Positions 9,006-16,135 of a DNA stretch of 33,558 nt are shown here, piece by piece. The stretch is from CANIGN01 sp041391385. GTDB lineage: Bacteria > Bdellovibrionota > UBA2428. Position 1 is the first letter of the stretch. Each line of letters opens with the position of its first letter. Where the stretch lies: NCBI GenBank assembly GCA_041391385.1, contig JAWKOD010000008.1, positions 1 to 33,558 of the forward strand, read 5' to 3'. The notes beneath the pieces are model-generated. The model did no database searches, had not been told where the DNA came from, and saw only the letters and a list, made by a program, of their open reading frames with translations. The translations under genes were made by a program, and so were the position numbers.

Positions 9006-9041
9006 ATCTAAATTATACCTTAATTCTAACCTTTCTTGAGT

Positions 9042-9104
9042 AAAAGGTAGCGGGTATGTGTAAAAAGGTACTAGGCACCTATTTGCACATACCCGCTACC
9101 TTTT
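9042..9104. repeat. Palindromic repeat / hairpin between gspD and gspE (element 1)
   Basis: Perfect 19-nt inverted arms, AAAAGGTAGCGGGTATGTG at 9042-9060 and its reverse complement at 9086-9104. Pairing continues inward (T-G, then A-T x3), and the apex contains a second short palindrome, GGTGCCTAGTACC on the minus strand. It begins 4 nt after the gspD stop. Either orientation ends in a U-run, so it could act as a bidirectional terminator or attenuator controlling the gspD:gspE ratio, or be a dispersed repeat. It shares its A-rich/GGT..CC/T-rich module with the element at 15205-15269. Confidence 0.9.
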
Positions 9105-9108
9105 TGCA

Positions 9109-10674
9109 TTACTGTATGTCGAGGGGTTCGAGGCCATCAGCGCCGTCGTAATCCGATGGGGGAGGCAAAAGATCAGAGCCAGGGCCTGATTCTAAAACCT
9201 CAGCTTGTACTTCACCATCTCCCTCTTCATCTCGGTAAGTTCCGCTATTGTCGTCGTTGTTAGAGGGTCTTGTAGGTTGGCGAATATCTTCAGAGAGAAA
9301 TGCAGAACGGTTCTTTTTAAAGCCCCATCCGCGTTTTCCTTTGAGCCTCTCGTCTGTATCTTTAAGGAGCTTGCTCACGTCTTTGCGGTGGTAATCCTTG
9401 GGATCGTAAGCTTCTTTACCCACTTCTCGACGTCTTTGGAGTTGCTGCTGCGAGAATTCCAACAATCGGTCATTGTCATCAATAATTTTAGGAGTCAAAA
9501 ATAACATCAAGTTCGATCGAATCTTCTCTGTATCGCTTCCTCTAAAAAGTGCTCCGATGATGGGAAGATCACCCAAGAGAGGAACTTTACTTTTTTGGGC
9601 TTTGATGTCGTTTTTCTCGAGTCCGCCAATAACAACAGTGTCACCATCACGAACGACAACCACAGTTGTTGCTTTTCTTCGGATTGTGTCGATTTGGTTG
9701 GCAACAATACCCGACTTGTTAAAGTCCTCCATGACTTGCTCTACTTTGAGTTTTACAAGCTCATTGTCAGATCCAATTTGTGGAGTGACTTTGAGTTCGA
9801 GCTCAACGGGAACGGTTTCGGTTTCAGTCGTTTGAACCGCCTGATCGTTGATGGACGAGAGTGTAGTTTTGCCGATCACTTTAATTTTTTCTGTAATGTT
9901 CACCGTTCCAGGTTCGTTGTCAGAGGTGAGAATGTTGGGTTGTTGTAATATTTGTCCAACAGATAAGCCTTGGATGGCTTGAATGAGACCAACAAAAGAA
10001 CTGATTGAATAAAGAGTTTTTGTTCCATCTGCACTTTTGATATCAACTTTTTTCCCTAGTGGGAGTCCTGCAATCAATCCATTAAGAGCCGCAGGACTCG
10101 TAGCAGCTGCTGCAAATTGAGAGGCGCTCATTGTAGTTGGGATGAATCCACCGGCACTTGTAAAACCATCAACAGCAATGTTAGCGGCTACGTTAAAAGT
10201 TTCGTTGTCTCTAATTCGAATTTCCATGATGGTGGCTTCTACGTTCACTTGGCGACGAGGGATGTCTAAGCGCTCCAAGATTTTTTTAAGCGCCGAGTAG
10301 TTTGAAGCAGATGCTCTTACAACGAGTGAATTGGTGGGCTTGTCGGCTACAACTTTAACTTGACCTTCAAGAGCAACGCCTGCGTTTGATACTCCCACGT
10401 TCGTTCCGCGGGTGCTAATGGGAAGGCGAGGAACAGTGGAGCGCGTGTTTGTCGCTCCTGTGTCTCTTGCGGGTTGCGAAGAAGTACTAGCTCCTGAACC
10501 AAGCAGGCTATTGAGTGTTGCTGCGAGTTCTTCGGCAACGGCATTTTTGATGAAGTAAATATGAATATTACCGCTGTTCGAAGCGTTAGTGGGTGTCGAG
10601 TTTAGCAACAAGGCTTCGAAGTTGTTCAATCCCTTTTCCGTTTGCAAGCACAACGAGAGAGTTTGTACGGTCAT
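9109..10674 (-). CDS. gspD: T2SS secretin GspD, C-terminal part (N3 domain, secretin barrel, long tail); frame-disrupted
   Basis: Only residues from about 28 of this frame (TPTNASNSGNIHIYFI onward) look like protein; the first ~26 codons overlap the other gspD frame and are not GspD-like. It supplies the N3 domain, with a Ser/Thr-rich insert SGASTSSQPARDTGA, then the outer-membrane secretin barrel with the signature VPLLGDLPIIGALFR and LMLFLTPKII. A ~110-residue hydrophilic acidic tail follows, where S-domains bind pilotins in other secretins. Joined to the upstream part it would give about 857 aa. Without recoding or repair this half has no natural start (the ATG at 10674 is out of register with the family), so the genuine gene is 9109-11680. 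Confidence 0.85.
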   Translation of the reverse strand: MTVQTLSLCLQTEKGLNNFEALLLNSTPTNASNSGNIHIYFIKNAVAEELAATLNSLLGSGASTSSQPARDTGATNTRSTVPRLPISTRGTNVGVSNAGVALEGQVKVVADKPTNSLVVRASASNYSALKKILERLDIPRRQVNVEATIMEIRIRDNETFNVAANIAVDGFTSAGGFIPTTMSASQFAAAATSPAALNGLIAGLPLGKKVDIKSADGTKTLYSISSFVGLIQAIQGLSVGQILQQPNILTSDNEPGTVNITEKIKVIGKTTLSSINDQAVQTTETETVPVELELKVTPQIGSDNELVKLKVEQVMEDFNKSGIVANQIDTIRRKATTVVVVRDGDTVVIGGLEKNDIKAQKSKVPLLGDLPIIGALFRGSDTEKIRSNLMLFLTPKIIDDNDRLLEFSQQQLQRRREVGKEAYDPKDYHRKDVSKLLKDTDERLKGKRGWGFKKNRSAFLSEDIRQPTRPSNNDDNSGTYRDEEGDGEVQAEVLESGPGSDLLPPPSDYDGADGLEPLDIQ

Positions 10675-11680
10675 CAGGTACGATCTTGGTGATTACACCA
10701 CCGCCTTGGATTTTCTTTTCTTTTTGGTTTCTTGAGCTTACTCGACGCGAAGTGGTTCTTCCGGTTTGGGCTTCAAGAATTTCATCAATCAACTTAGCAA
10801 TGTCTTTTGCAGACGCGTAGTTAATGGGGATATTTTCAAGTTTAGGTTGAGATCCCGGAACGTCGACTGATTTCAAAATTGAAATCATACGTCTTAGGTT
10901 AAGGCCAGAGTCAGTCATAACAACACTGTTGGTCTCTGGATAAACGAGAATGTTTCCGGTACGTGGAAGAAGATCTTGGAAAATTCGAGGCATGTCCTCA
11001 GAGCTGATGTTTTTAAGTGGGAAAACGAGAGTTACGATCTCGTCGCTCGCAGGAACAAAATCGCCATAAAACACACGCACGTTACTCTTGGGTGCTTCAC
11101 GTGAGGGAATAACTCTTAAGAACTTACCGCTTGATACGAGAGTGAGGCCATTCATGTAAAGGGCAGTGAGGAATACGTTGTAGGCTTCTTCTTTGGTTAC
11201 TTTTTGGGGAGAGATAATCGTTACGCGTTTACCTTTGAGGCTTGAGTCCAAAATAAAGTTCTTTTGAGCGAGTTTAGAAATGGCATTCACAATTTCAGTG
11301 AGTTCAGCATCAGGGTAATCAATGGTTCCTTCAAAGGGTTGGTTTTTGAGGGATTCGTCGAGCTCTACGTAGCTTCCCATGTTGAGTTTAGGAAGACCGC
11401 TTCGAGTAGTGCTTGCATTCGAAACAGCTTTAGGTCTTGGTGGTGGAGGAGAATATTTGGGCATGGGGGCAACTTGTGAAGAGTTGGCTCCAGGGGGTGG
11501 AGGAGGTGGTGGGAGCGCTTCATCATTGAGTCCATCTGCAGAGTCAGCACCAAGATCTTCTTGGGGAGCTTGCTCTTTAAGTCCGGATGAGAGCACGGGG
11601 TTTTGTGCGAAAGAGCTTAAGAGAATGAGTGTTGATGTGAGAACAAGTAATGAATAAAGGGGTGTCGTATTTTTTTTCAT
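10586..11680 (-). CDS. gspD: T2SS secretin GspD, N-terminal part (signal peptide, N0-N2 domains); ends at frame disruption
   Basis: 364 aa ending in TAA. Signal peptide (MKKNTTPLYSLLVLTSTLIL, cleavage probably after SSFA at about 25). A proline-rich linker (about 56-84, runs of PPPPPPP and PPPP) precedes the N0 domain (about 115-190, with FILDSSLKGKRVTII), N1 (about 200-270) and N2 (about 280-363, with IVPDDRTNSLVVLANGKG). It stops at KLDTH where secretins continue KLDTP into N3. The continuation is present in the +1 frame. It starts 10 nt after the gspC stop. Alone it would be a periplasmic fragment unable to form the channel. Confidence 0.88.
   Translation of the reverse strand: MKKNTTPLYSLLVLTSTLILLSSFAQNPVLSSGLKEQAPQEDLGADSADGLNDEALPPPPPPPGANSSQVAPMPKYSPPPPRPKAVSNASTTRSGLPKLNMGSYVELDESLKNQPFEGTIDYPDAELTEIVNAISKLAQKNFILDSSLKGKRVTIISPQKVTKEEAYNVFLTALYMNGLTLVSSGKFLRVIPSREAPKSNVRVFYGDFVPASDEIVTLVFPLKNISSEDMPRIFQDLLPRTGNILVYPETNSVVMTDSGLNLRRMISILKSVDVPGSQPKLENIPINYASAKDIAKLIDEILEAQTGRTTSRRVSSRNQKEKKIQGGGVITKIVPDDRTNSLVVLANGKGIEQLRSLVAKLDTH
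10589..10597 (-). other. Frame disruption inside gspD
   Basis: The minus-strand codons read GAC ACC CAC TAA here; conserved secretin sequence resumes one base later as ACA CCC ACT AAC. Skipping one base (+1 shift) would give KLDTTNAS. Restoring a lost AC dinucleotide (GACACACCC) would give KLDTPTNAS, the family-like sequence. There is no long homopolymer. Possible causes: sequencing or assembly error, a recent two-base deletion, or a +1 recoding site immediately before a TAA. Confidence 0.9.
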
Positions 11681-11690
11681 ATTTTTGTAC

Positions 11691-12668
11691 CTACTTAGCT
11701 ACCTTGTAATTGAGGTTAACCTCTTGGCCGTTGCGATTGACGGTGATGACGAGACTGTCGAGTGTCGAAGCGCCTGCTAGAATTTCTTGTGCTTTAGCGA
11801 GCGAGTTAAGGGGTTGGTTGTCTGCTTTGAGGATGATGTCGTTAGGTCGCATGCCGAGAGCCAAGAGAGGGCTGCCGGGTTCGATAGATTGAATCCTGAA
11901 TCCTTTGATTTCATTGTCTTCAAAGTAGGGAGTTGCGTAAGCAGTTTGGAGAACGCTCATGTCCGTTAAGCTTTTCATGAGGTAGTCGCGTTTGATTTGA
12001 AAGTCGGTATCTGAAGCCTGAGAAATTCCTTCACTTACGACTTTGGGTGCGCTTGATGTGCTTACTCCGTCAAACTTGGGGATGCCGGGAAGCTCAACGT
12101 AAGCAAGTTTGTCATCGCTCTTGAGAATGCACACTCGATCACGACGTATTTCGAATATTTTTCCGTAACGATCAAACTGTTCGCCTACTTTGTAGCTTTT
12201 TGCAGGGCCGCCGTAGCTCATAGTTGCAACTGAAAACTCAGGGACATCGAGAGCGATCGTGCCTATAAGCTTGACGGATCCCCCCATGCGTTCTGCTTTG
12301 TCGCAATCTTTGGGCCGTTCTATTTTGCGAGATTCAAGGTTGGGTATAGGACAACCGGGGCAGAATATATTTTTTTGAGCAATAAGATCGTAACTTGATC
12401 TCGATTGGAGGTAATAAAGTTTTTTGCTTGAAACTTCAACTCGACTTTTTTTAGCAGAAGGAGGAATAACGTATTGAAAAAGGACTTCAATTAAAAGGGC
12501 GGATAAAACGAAACCTAGTAAAAAAAGCATGGCAGCGCGAATGCGTCCTAAGCTTGATATAAACTTTTTTGAAGCTTCACTGTTGCTGTCTAAGGCCGCG
12601 AAAAGGTGACGACTTTTTTCAACCAAAAAAGTCTTAGTCTTTTCATTCCAATCCGATAGCCGCCCCAT
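11691..12668 (-). CDS. gspC: T2SS inner-membrane/periplasm linker GspC with PDZ domain
   Basis: 325 aa. Cytoplasmic N-terminus, one TM helix at about 44-67, a periplasmic homology-region domain (about 90-200) containing GTIALDVPEFSVATMSYGG, and a C-terminal PDZ domain (about 250-325) with GFRIQSIEPGSPLLALGMRPND. This is the GspC layout: the HR domain contacts GspD N0 and the PDZ region contributes to substrate choice. Cysteines at 103 and 106 (CPGC) plus 122 and 180 are unusual for GspC and suggest a periplasmic disulfide. It is first in the operon, so the promoter should lie in 12669-12796, shared with the divergent gene; I could not assign convincing -35/-10 boxes. Confidence 0.93.
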   Translation of the reverse strand: MGRLSDWNEKTKTFLVEKSRHLFAALDSNSEASKKFISSLGRIRAAMLFLLGFVLSALLIEVLFQYVIPPSAKKSRVEVSSKKLYYLQSRSSYDLIAQKNIFCPGCPIPNLESRKIERPKDCDKAERMGGSVKLIGTIALDVPEFSVATMSYGGPAKSYKVGEQFDRYGKIFEIRRDRVCILKSDDKLAYVELPGIPKFDGVSTSSAPKVVSEGISQASDTDFQIKRDYLMKSLTDMSVLQTAYATPYFEDNEIKGFRIQSIEPGSPLLALGMRPNDIILKADNQPLNSLAKAQEILAGASTLDSLVITVNRNGQEVNLNYKVAK

Positions 12669-12796
12669 AGTATTTATTTTACAGGTATATTTAACTTAGA
12701 GGGCTTCTGCGAACATCAAACGTAGATCAAAGCTTTTTCTCATAGCCAAAATAACGCAAAGTGTTGTACAAATATCCCTTCTAAGGTGTCTGAATA

Positions 12797-13960
12797 TTGG
12801 CAGATTTTATAATGAGCTCAGTTTTGCGGTTTTGGAGGCAACTTAGAAAGCTTCTGCTGCCTTGCGTGTTCTTGCTTCCGAGTCTCACATTTGCCGCGTG
12901 TCGTAGCGCTTTGCAGGTCGCGCTTGAGTTGAGAGAGGGGGCGCTTGATCAAGTTTCAAAAAATGAAAGGAGCACTCAATCGAAAGTCTGGCTAGCTCAT
13001 GTTGAAGAAGTAGATTTTAGTAGAGCCGTGTCAGTTCTTACTCGTTTCGAAAAATTAGCACTCGCAAGCAATGGAGCAGATGCAAGTCCTCTGCTCAAGA
13101 ACCTTATTGCAGATAAAATAGGTCGCAATGTACTTTCTGCAGTATCAGGTGAGGATGTGGATGCTTACTTAGGACGAAATGGTGAAAAAGGCTTGGGCAG
13201 TTTTGTCTTAAACGGAGTGCTGTTTAGGTTTTTTTACCTAGAGGAACATGTTGATCTGAAAAAAACTGTCGCTCTTTTTAATTCACGAGTTGAGGAGTTA
13301 AGTGGGTTTTTGTCTCGTTTTGAAAAAGAGTTGGCAGCGGAATCCGAGCACAATGCAAAAACAAAAGCACACTATGAGCGTTACGCCTACTTTTTGTCTG
13401 AAGGTCAATTTATTAAGTCTGAACAAGAGAGAAGAGCTCCTCATGTTTATTTTCAAAATTTATTAAGACATTATCGAGAAATGAGTGAGTCTGCTGCTGG
13501 ATCACCCGTAGAACCCTATCGAAATTTAAATCTTATGATTGATGGGTATAGAGATCTTGAGAGACCTCCTCTTTTAAGGGGGCATTATTTAGATGCTCTT
13601 TGGGATTTTGTTTCACAAAAGAGACGCGAGCAGTTTTTTAGCTTTTATGAAGCAGAACTTTTTCATGTTCTTTCGGCTCTTGTGCATGCAGAAGCTGATG
13701 CGAAAGAATCCTATGCAATGGACTTTTTCTTAAGTCTTGAATCTTTTGATTCTGTATTTTTAAAAAAGATAGATGCCGAAAGGGCGCATGTTTTTAAATT
13801 GGGGCTTTTGTACCAGATGCCGAGAGTTCTTAATGCGCTTTCAACTGGTGGTGAAGGACGAGTCGTTATTGATGGAGCTTACGTGAGCCCATCGGCCTTT
13901 GATATTATTCGAAAATGGTGTGCGATCTTAGAGTTAAGAGAGCCCCTATATGAGCCATAA
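12797..13960 (+). CDS. Exported protein of unknown function
   Basis: 387 aa; no family recognised. The N-terminus has a basic n-region followed by LLLPCVFLLPSLTFA, a signal peptide probably cleaved before or next to Cys (FAAC is a poor lipobox, so lipoprotein status is doubtful). The rest is mainly helical and charged (for example VEELSGFLSRFEKELAAE), with no repeats or obvious catalytic motif. I use TTG 12797 because AAGGTG sits 8 nt upstream; an in-frame ATG at 12812 has no ribosome site but gives a more conventional signal peptide. It is divergent from gspC across 128 nt, so the two may share regulation. It is convergent with serB. Confidence 0.8.
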   Translation: MADFIMSSVLRFWRQLRKLLLPCVFLLPSLTFAACRSALQVALELREGALDQVSKNERSTQSKVWLAHVEEVDFSRAVSVLTRFEKLALASNGADASPLLKNLIADKIGRNVLSAVSGEDVDAYLGRNGEKGLGSFVLNGVLFRFFYLEEHVDLKKTVALFNSRVEELSGFLSRFEKELAAESEHNAKTKAHYERYAYFLSEGQFIKSEQERRAPHVYFQNLLRHYREMSESAAGSPVEPYRNLNLMIDGYRDLERPPLLRGHYLDALWDFVSQKRREQFFSFYEAELFHVLSALVHAEADAKESYAMDFFLSLESFDSVFLKKIDAERAHVFKLGLLYQMPRVLNALSTGGEGRVVIDGAYVSPSAFDIIRKWCAILELREPLYEP

Positions 13961-13973
13961 GCACTTTGCTTAT
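13957..13973. terminator. Short bidirectional hairpin between convergent genes
   Basis: ATAAGCA / CTT / TGCTTAT: 7-bp arms and 3-nt loop spanning the stop of the upstream plus-strand gene and the last base of the serB stop codon (TTA at 13973-13975). Weak and AT-rich, with no long T-run. Position between convergent stops is the main reason to consider termination. Confidence 0.35.
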
Positions 13974-15151
13974 TAAACGTTAAGAATATTGATTTCTTCA
14001 GTTCCAAAACCCATAAGATAAAGAATGTCGTCTAACTGGCTGTGGTTGAACCTAACGTCGGCTGCTTGTTGGGCTTTTTGTTTTGCCTGATAGGCAATGC
14101 CGAGGCCCGCAATTTTAAGCATATCCACATCGTTGGAGCCGTCTCCTACCGCTACACTTTGCTCGAGCTGACATTGGTAGGCCTCGCACATGTCTCTGAG
14201 AATTTGAGCCTTTCGGTTGGCATCAACAATGATTCCATCTATCTGACCGGTGATTTCGCCATTGACGACTTCGAGTTTGTTGGAGAATGAAAAGTCAAGA
14301 CCGTAATCTTTTCTCAACTCCGCTACAAAAAAATCAAAGCCCCCACTCACAAGGCCCATACGACATCCGAGGCTGCGTAAAACTTTAATGAGTTTCTCTA
14401 CACCTGGGTTCGGTTTTATGTTTTTGAGAGCTAACTTGGCTCGCTCCATGGACAATCCCTTGAGGAGCTTTACGCGCTCTTCTAGGGCTTGTTTAAAGTC
14501 GAGTTCTCCAGCCATAGCTCGCTCGGTGATTTGAGCTATTTCTTTGCCTTTTCCAACGAGTGCGCCAAGTTCGTCGACAACTTCATTGGGAATAAAAGTG
14601 GAATCAACATCAAACACAACGAGGCGACGGTTTCTTCGAAATATTGAATCACGTTGAATAGAAATGTCGCAACCGAGTTCGTGAGCCCGCTTGTAGAGGT
14701 TCTCTTTGATTGCGGTAAGCTCTTCGTCAGAGAGAGTGGCGTTTGGCGATTCGCAAAAAAGTTCAAGACCCTCAAGCGTTGTTTTGGTGAGGGTTTTTAT
14801 TTCGCCAAGGTTGAGTGAGAGTGCCGCAATTTCTCGAGTGACAGTTGCTACTGTTTGCGGGCCCAATTCTCCCAAGAGTGTAATGCAAAGGCGAGGGTGC
14901 TTTTGAATTTTCTTTTTGTTGTCGTCGTTAAAAGGAAGAACTTCAAAGCGCATATGCTTAGACTGGCTTAAAACAAGAAGTTCTTTAATGAGGTTTGAGT
15001 TATTGGGAACGTCTACAATTGCTGAAAGATTGAGAAAATCGTGCAGAAGAGATTGCCCTAAGTCGATGAGTTTTGCATCGTTGTCGGCTAGGCATTGGGA
15101 GAGAGCAGCGGTTATTCCAGGGCCATCACGACCACTGAGGTGAAGAATCAT
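13973..15151 (-). CDS. serB: Phosphoserine phosphatase SerB (two ACT domains plus HAD domain)
   Basis: About 392 aa. Two N-terminal ACT-like domains (about 1-80, with ILHLSGRDGPGITAAL, and 85-165, with LCITLLGELGPQTVATV) precede a HAD phosphatase. Motif I is VVFDVDSTFIP (the two Asp are nucleophile and acid/base), motif II GLVSGGFDFF, motif IV VAVGDGSNDVDML. This is the last step of serine biosynthesis, O-phosphoserine to serine, in the cytoplasm; the tandem-ACT form is known from actinobacteria and some proteobacteria and may give serine feedback. Start choice: ATG 15151, with a GGA 5 nt upstream. A GTG at 15160 with AGGA 8 nt upstream is an equally credible start and adds three residues. 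Confidence 0.95.
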   Translation of the reverse strand: MILHLSGRDGPGITAALSQCLADNDAKLIDLGQSLLHDFLNLSAIVDVPNNSNLIKELLVLSQSKHMRFEVLPFNDDNKKKIQKHPRLCITLLGELGPQTVATVTREIAALSLNLGEIKTLTKTTLEGLELFCESPNATLSDEELTAIKENLYKRAHELGCDISIQRDSIFRRNRRLVVFDVDSTFIPNEVVDELGALVGKGKEIAQITERAMAGELDFKQALEERVKLLKGLSMERAKLALKNIKPNPGVEKLIKVLRSLGCRMGLVSGGFDFFVAELRKDYGLDFSFSNKLEVVNGEITGQIDGIIVDANRKAQILRDMCEAYQCQLEQSVAVGDGSNDVDMLKIAGLGIAYQAKQKAQQAADVRFNHSQLDDILYLMGFGTEEINILNV

Positions 15152-15204
15152 GCGTTCCACAGGTGCTATCCTAGTGTTCGCTACAAATATTGGCCAGTCT
15201 TAAA

Positions 15205-15269
15205 AGGCGCCAGGGACCTTTTGAGCGTTGCTGCGCACCTTTTTTAGTTTTAAAAGGTCCCTGGCGCTT
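15205..15269. repeat. Palindromic repeat / hairpin downstream of the DedA-type gene (element 2)
   Basis: Perfect 16-nt arms, GCGCCAGGGACCTTTT at 15207-15222 and AAAAGGTCCCTGGCGC at 15252-15267, with wobble/AT pairs on both sides. The right arm abuts the TAA of the upstream minus-strand gene (15270-15268). On the minus strand the distal arm reads AAAAGGTCCCTGGCGCCTTTT, resembling the apex of element 1 (AGGTGCCTAGTACCTTTTT). It may work as a terminator in either direction. Confidence 0.88.
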
Positions 15270-15885
15270 AGAAGAGATATTTTACAGCTACAAAGCCCAA
15301 AATAAGAAGCACGGTAAAGACGATTGAGGCAATCTCAAAGTGTTTTTCGAGGAAGGGCTTTACTTGAACACCAAATTTGCGAATGAGCCATGCAACTGCA
15401 AAAAAGCGAAGGCCTCTTCCCAGAATGGAGGCTCCAATGAATTCCACAAAGTTAAAATGCATGCTTCCAGAGGCGATGGTGAATATTTTGTAGGGTATAG
15501 GAGTGATGGCAGCAACTAAGACCCCCCAAAATCCATAAGAGTCGTACCATGTTTTGATTTTTAGAATCACTTCTTGGCCGTGGTAGAAGTTCACAATGGG
15601 TTGTCCGACGGTGTCCCAAAGACCCCATCCTATGGCGTAGCCGAGCATGCCTCCCATGACAGAGGCGATGGTGCAAAAGAGTGCAAATTTAAACCAGCGC
15701 TTTGGTTGTGAAAAACAAAGAGTTATGAGCAAAACATCGGGTGGTACAGGAAAAAAAGAAGACTCGGCAAATGAGAGCAGCACGAGTGCTGGAACTGCAT
15801 AAGGGGTTCCCGCCCAATGAATGGTCCAGAAGTAGAGTCGTTTAAGTGGATTTTGAGTCTTCTGCGTTTCTATAGTGTTTATCAT
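15268..15885 (-). CDS. DedA/YqaA-type membrane protein (SNARE-associated/VTT domain)
   Basis: 205 aa polytopic inner-membrane protein. Key family features: FAESSFFPVPPDVLL near residue 40 (the conserved E..F.P.P re-entrant motif), a glycine-rich helix MGGMLGYAIGWGLWD, and a second re-entrant-like ITPIPYKIFTIASG followed by ILGRGLRFF. DedA-family proteins are thought to translocate or recycle phospholipids or undecaprenyl phosphate; YqaA-type members are the short subgroup. The ATG at 15885 is the first start. It is divergent from the lipoprotein gene at 16136, and a palindrome begins at its stop codon. Confidence 0.88.
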   Translation of the reverse strand: MINTIETQKTQNPLKRLYFWTIHWAGTPYAVPALVLLSFAESSFFPVPPDVLLITLCFSQPKRWFKFALFCTIASVMGGMLGYAIGWGLWDTVGQPIVNFYHGQEVILKIKTWYDSYGFWGVLVAAITPIPYKIFTIASGSMHFNFVEFIGASILGRGLRFFAVAWLIRKFGVQVKPFLEKHFEIASIVFTVLLILGFVAVKYLF

Positions 15886-16135
15886 AATGGCTTTGACTCA
15901 CTTTGGCTTGAGGGATACCTCTTGTGGGGTCATAAAAGGTGCAATCTTGTTGATAAGTTTTATACAGCCCTGCCGTTTTTTGTCTCAAAACATAGCGGAA
16001 ATATCTGTTTTCATTAAAGATTTGCCTTTAGCAAAAAGAAGCATCGCGTTAAAATGGGGCGGTAGACGTAATTTGAATTTCTGCGTGGGCAAAGATCTCG
16101 CGTGGTTTTTTTTAACATATAAGGAGTTACTAAAC
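15886..16135 (+). other. 250-nt divergent intergenic region
   Basis: Between the DedA-type gene and the coiled-coil lipoprotein. The lipoprotein frame stays open through most of it, but it has no ribosome site and codes for nothing recognisable. A possible sigma70-type promoter on plus is TTGAGG (15908-15913), 17 nt, CATAAA (15931-15936), which would leave a ~190-nt leader. This promoter is only a sequence guess. AAGGAG at 16121-16126 is a strong ribosome site 9 nt before ATG 16136. Confidence 0.4.

Noticed and set aside
12669..12796. Shared promoter region of gspC and the divergent exported protein
   Set aside because: A promoter must be near, but no -35/-10 pair with correct spacing was convincing on either strand.
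15875..16135. Extended N-terminus of the coiled-coil lipoprotein frame
   Set aside because: No ribosome site upstream. The AAGGAG and lipoprotein signal both point to ATG 16136, and the extra residues resemble no signal or domain.
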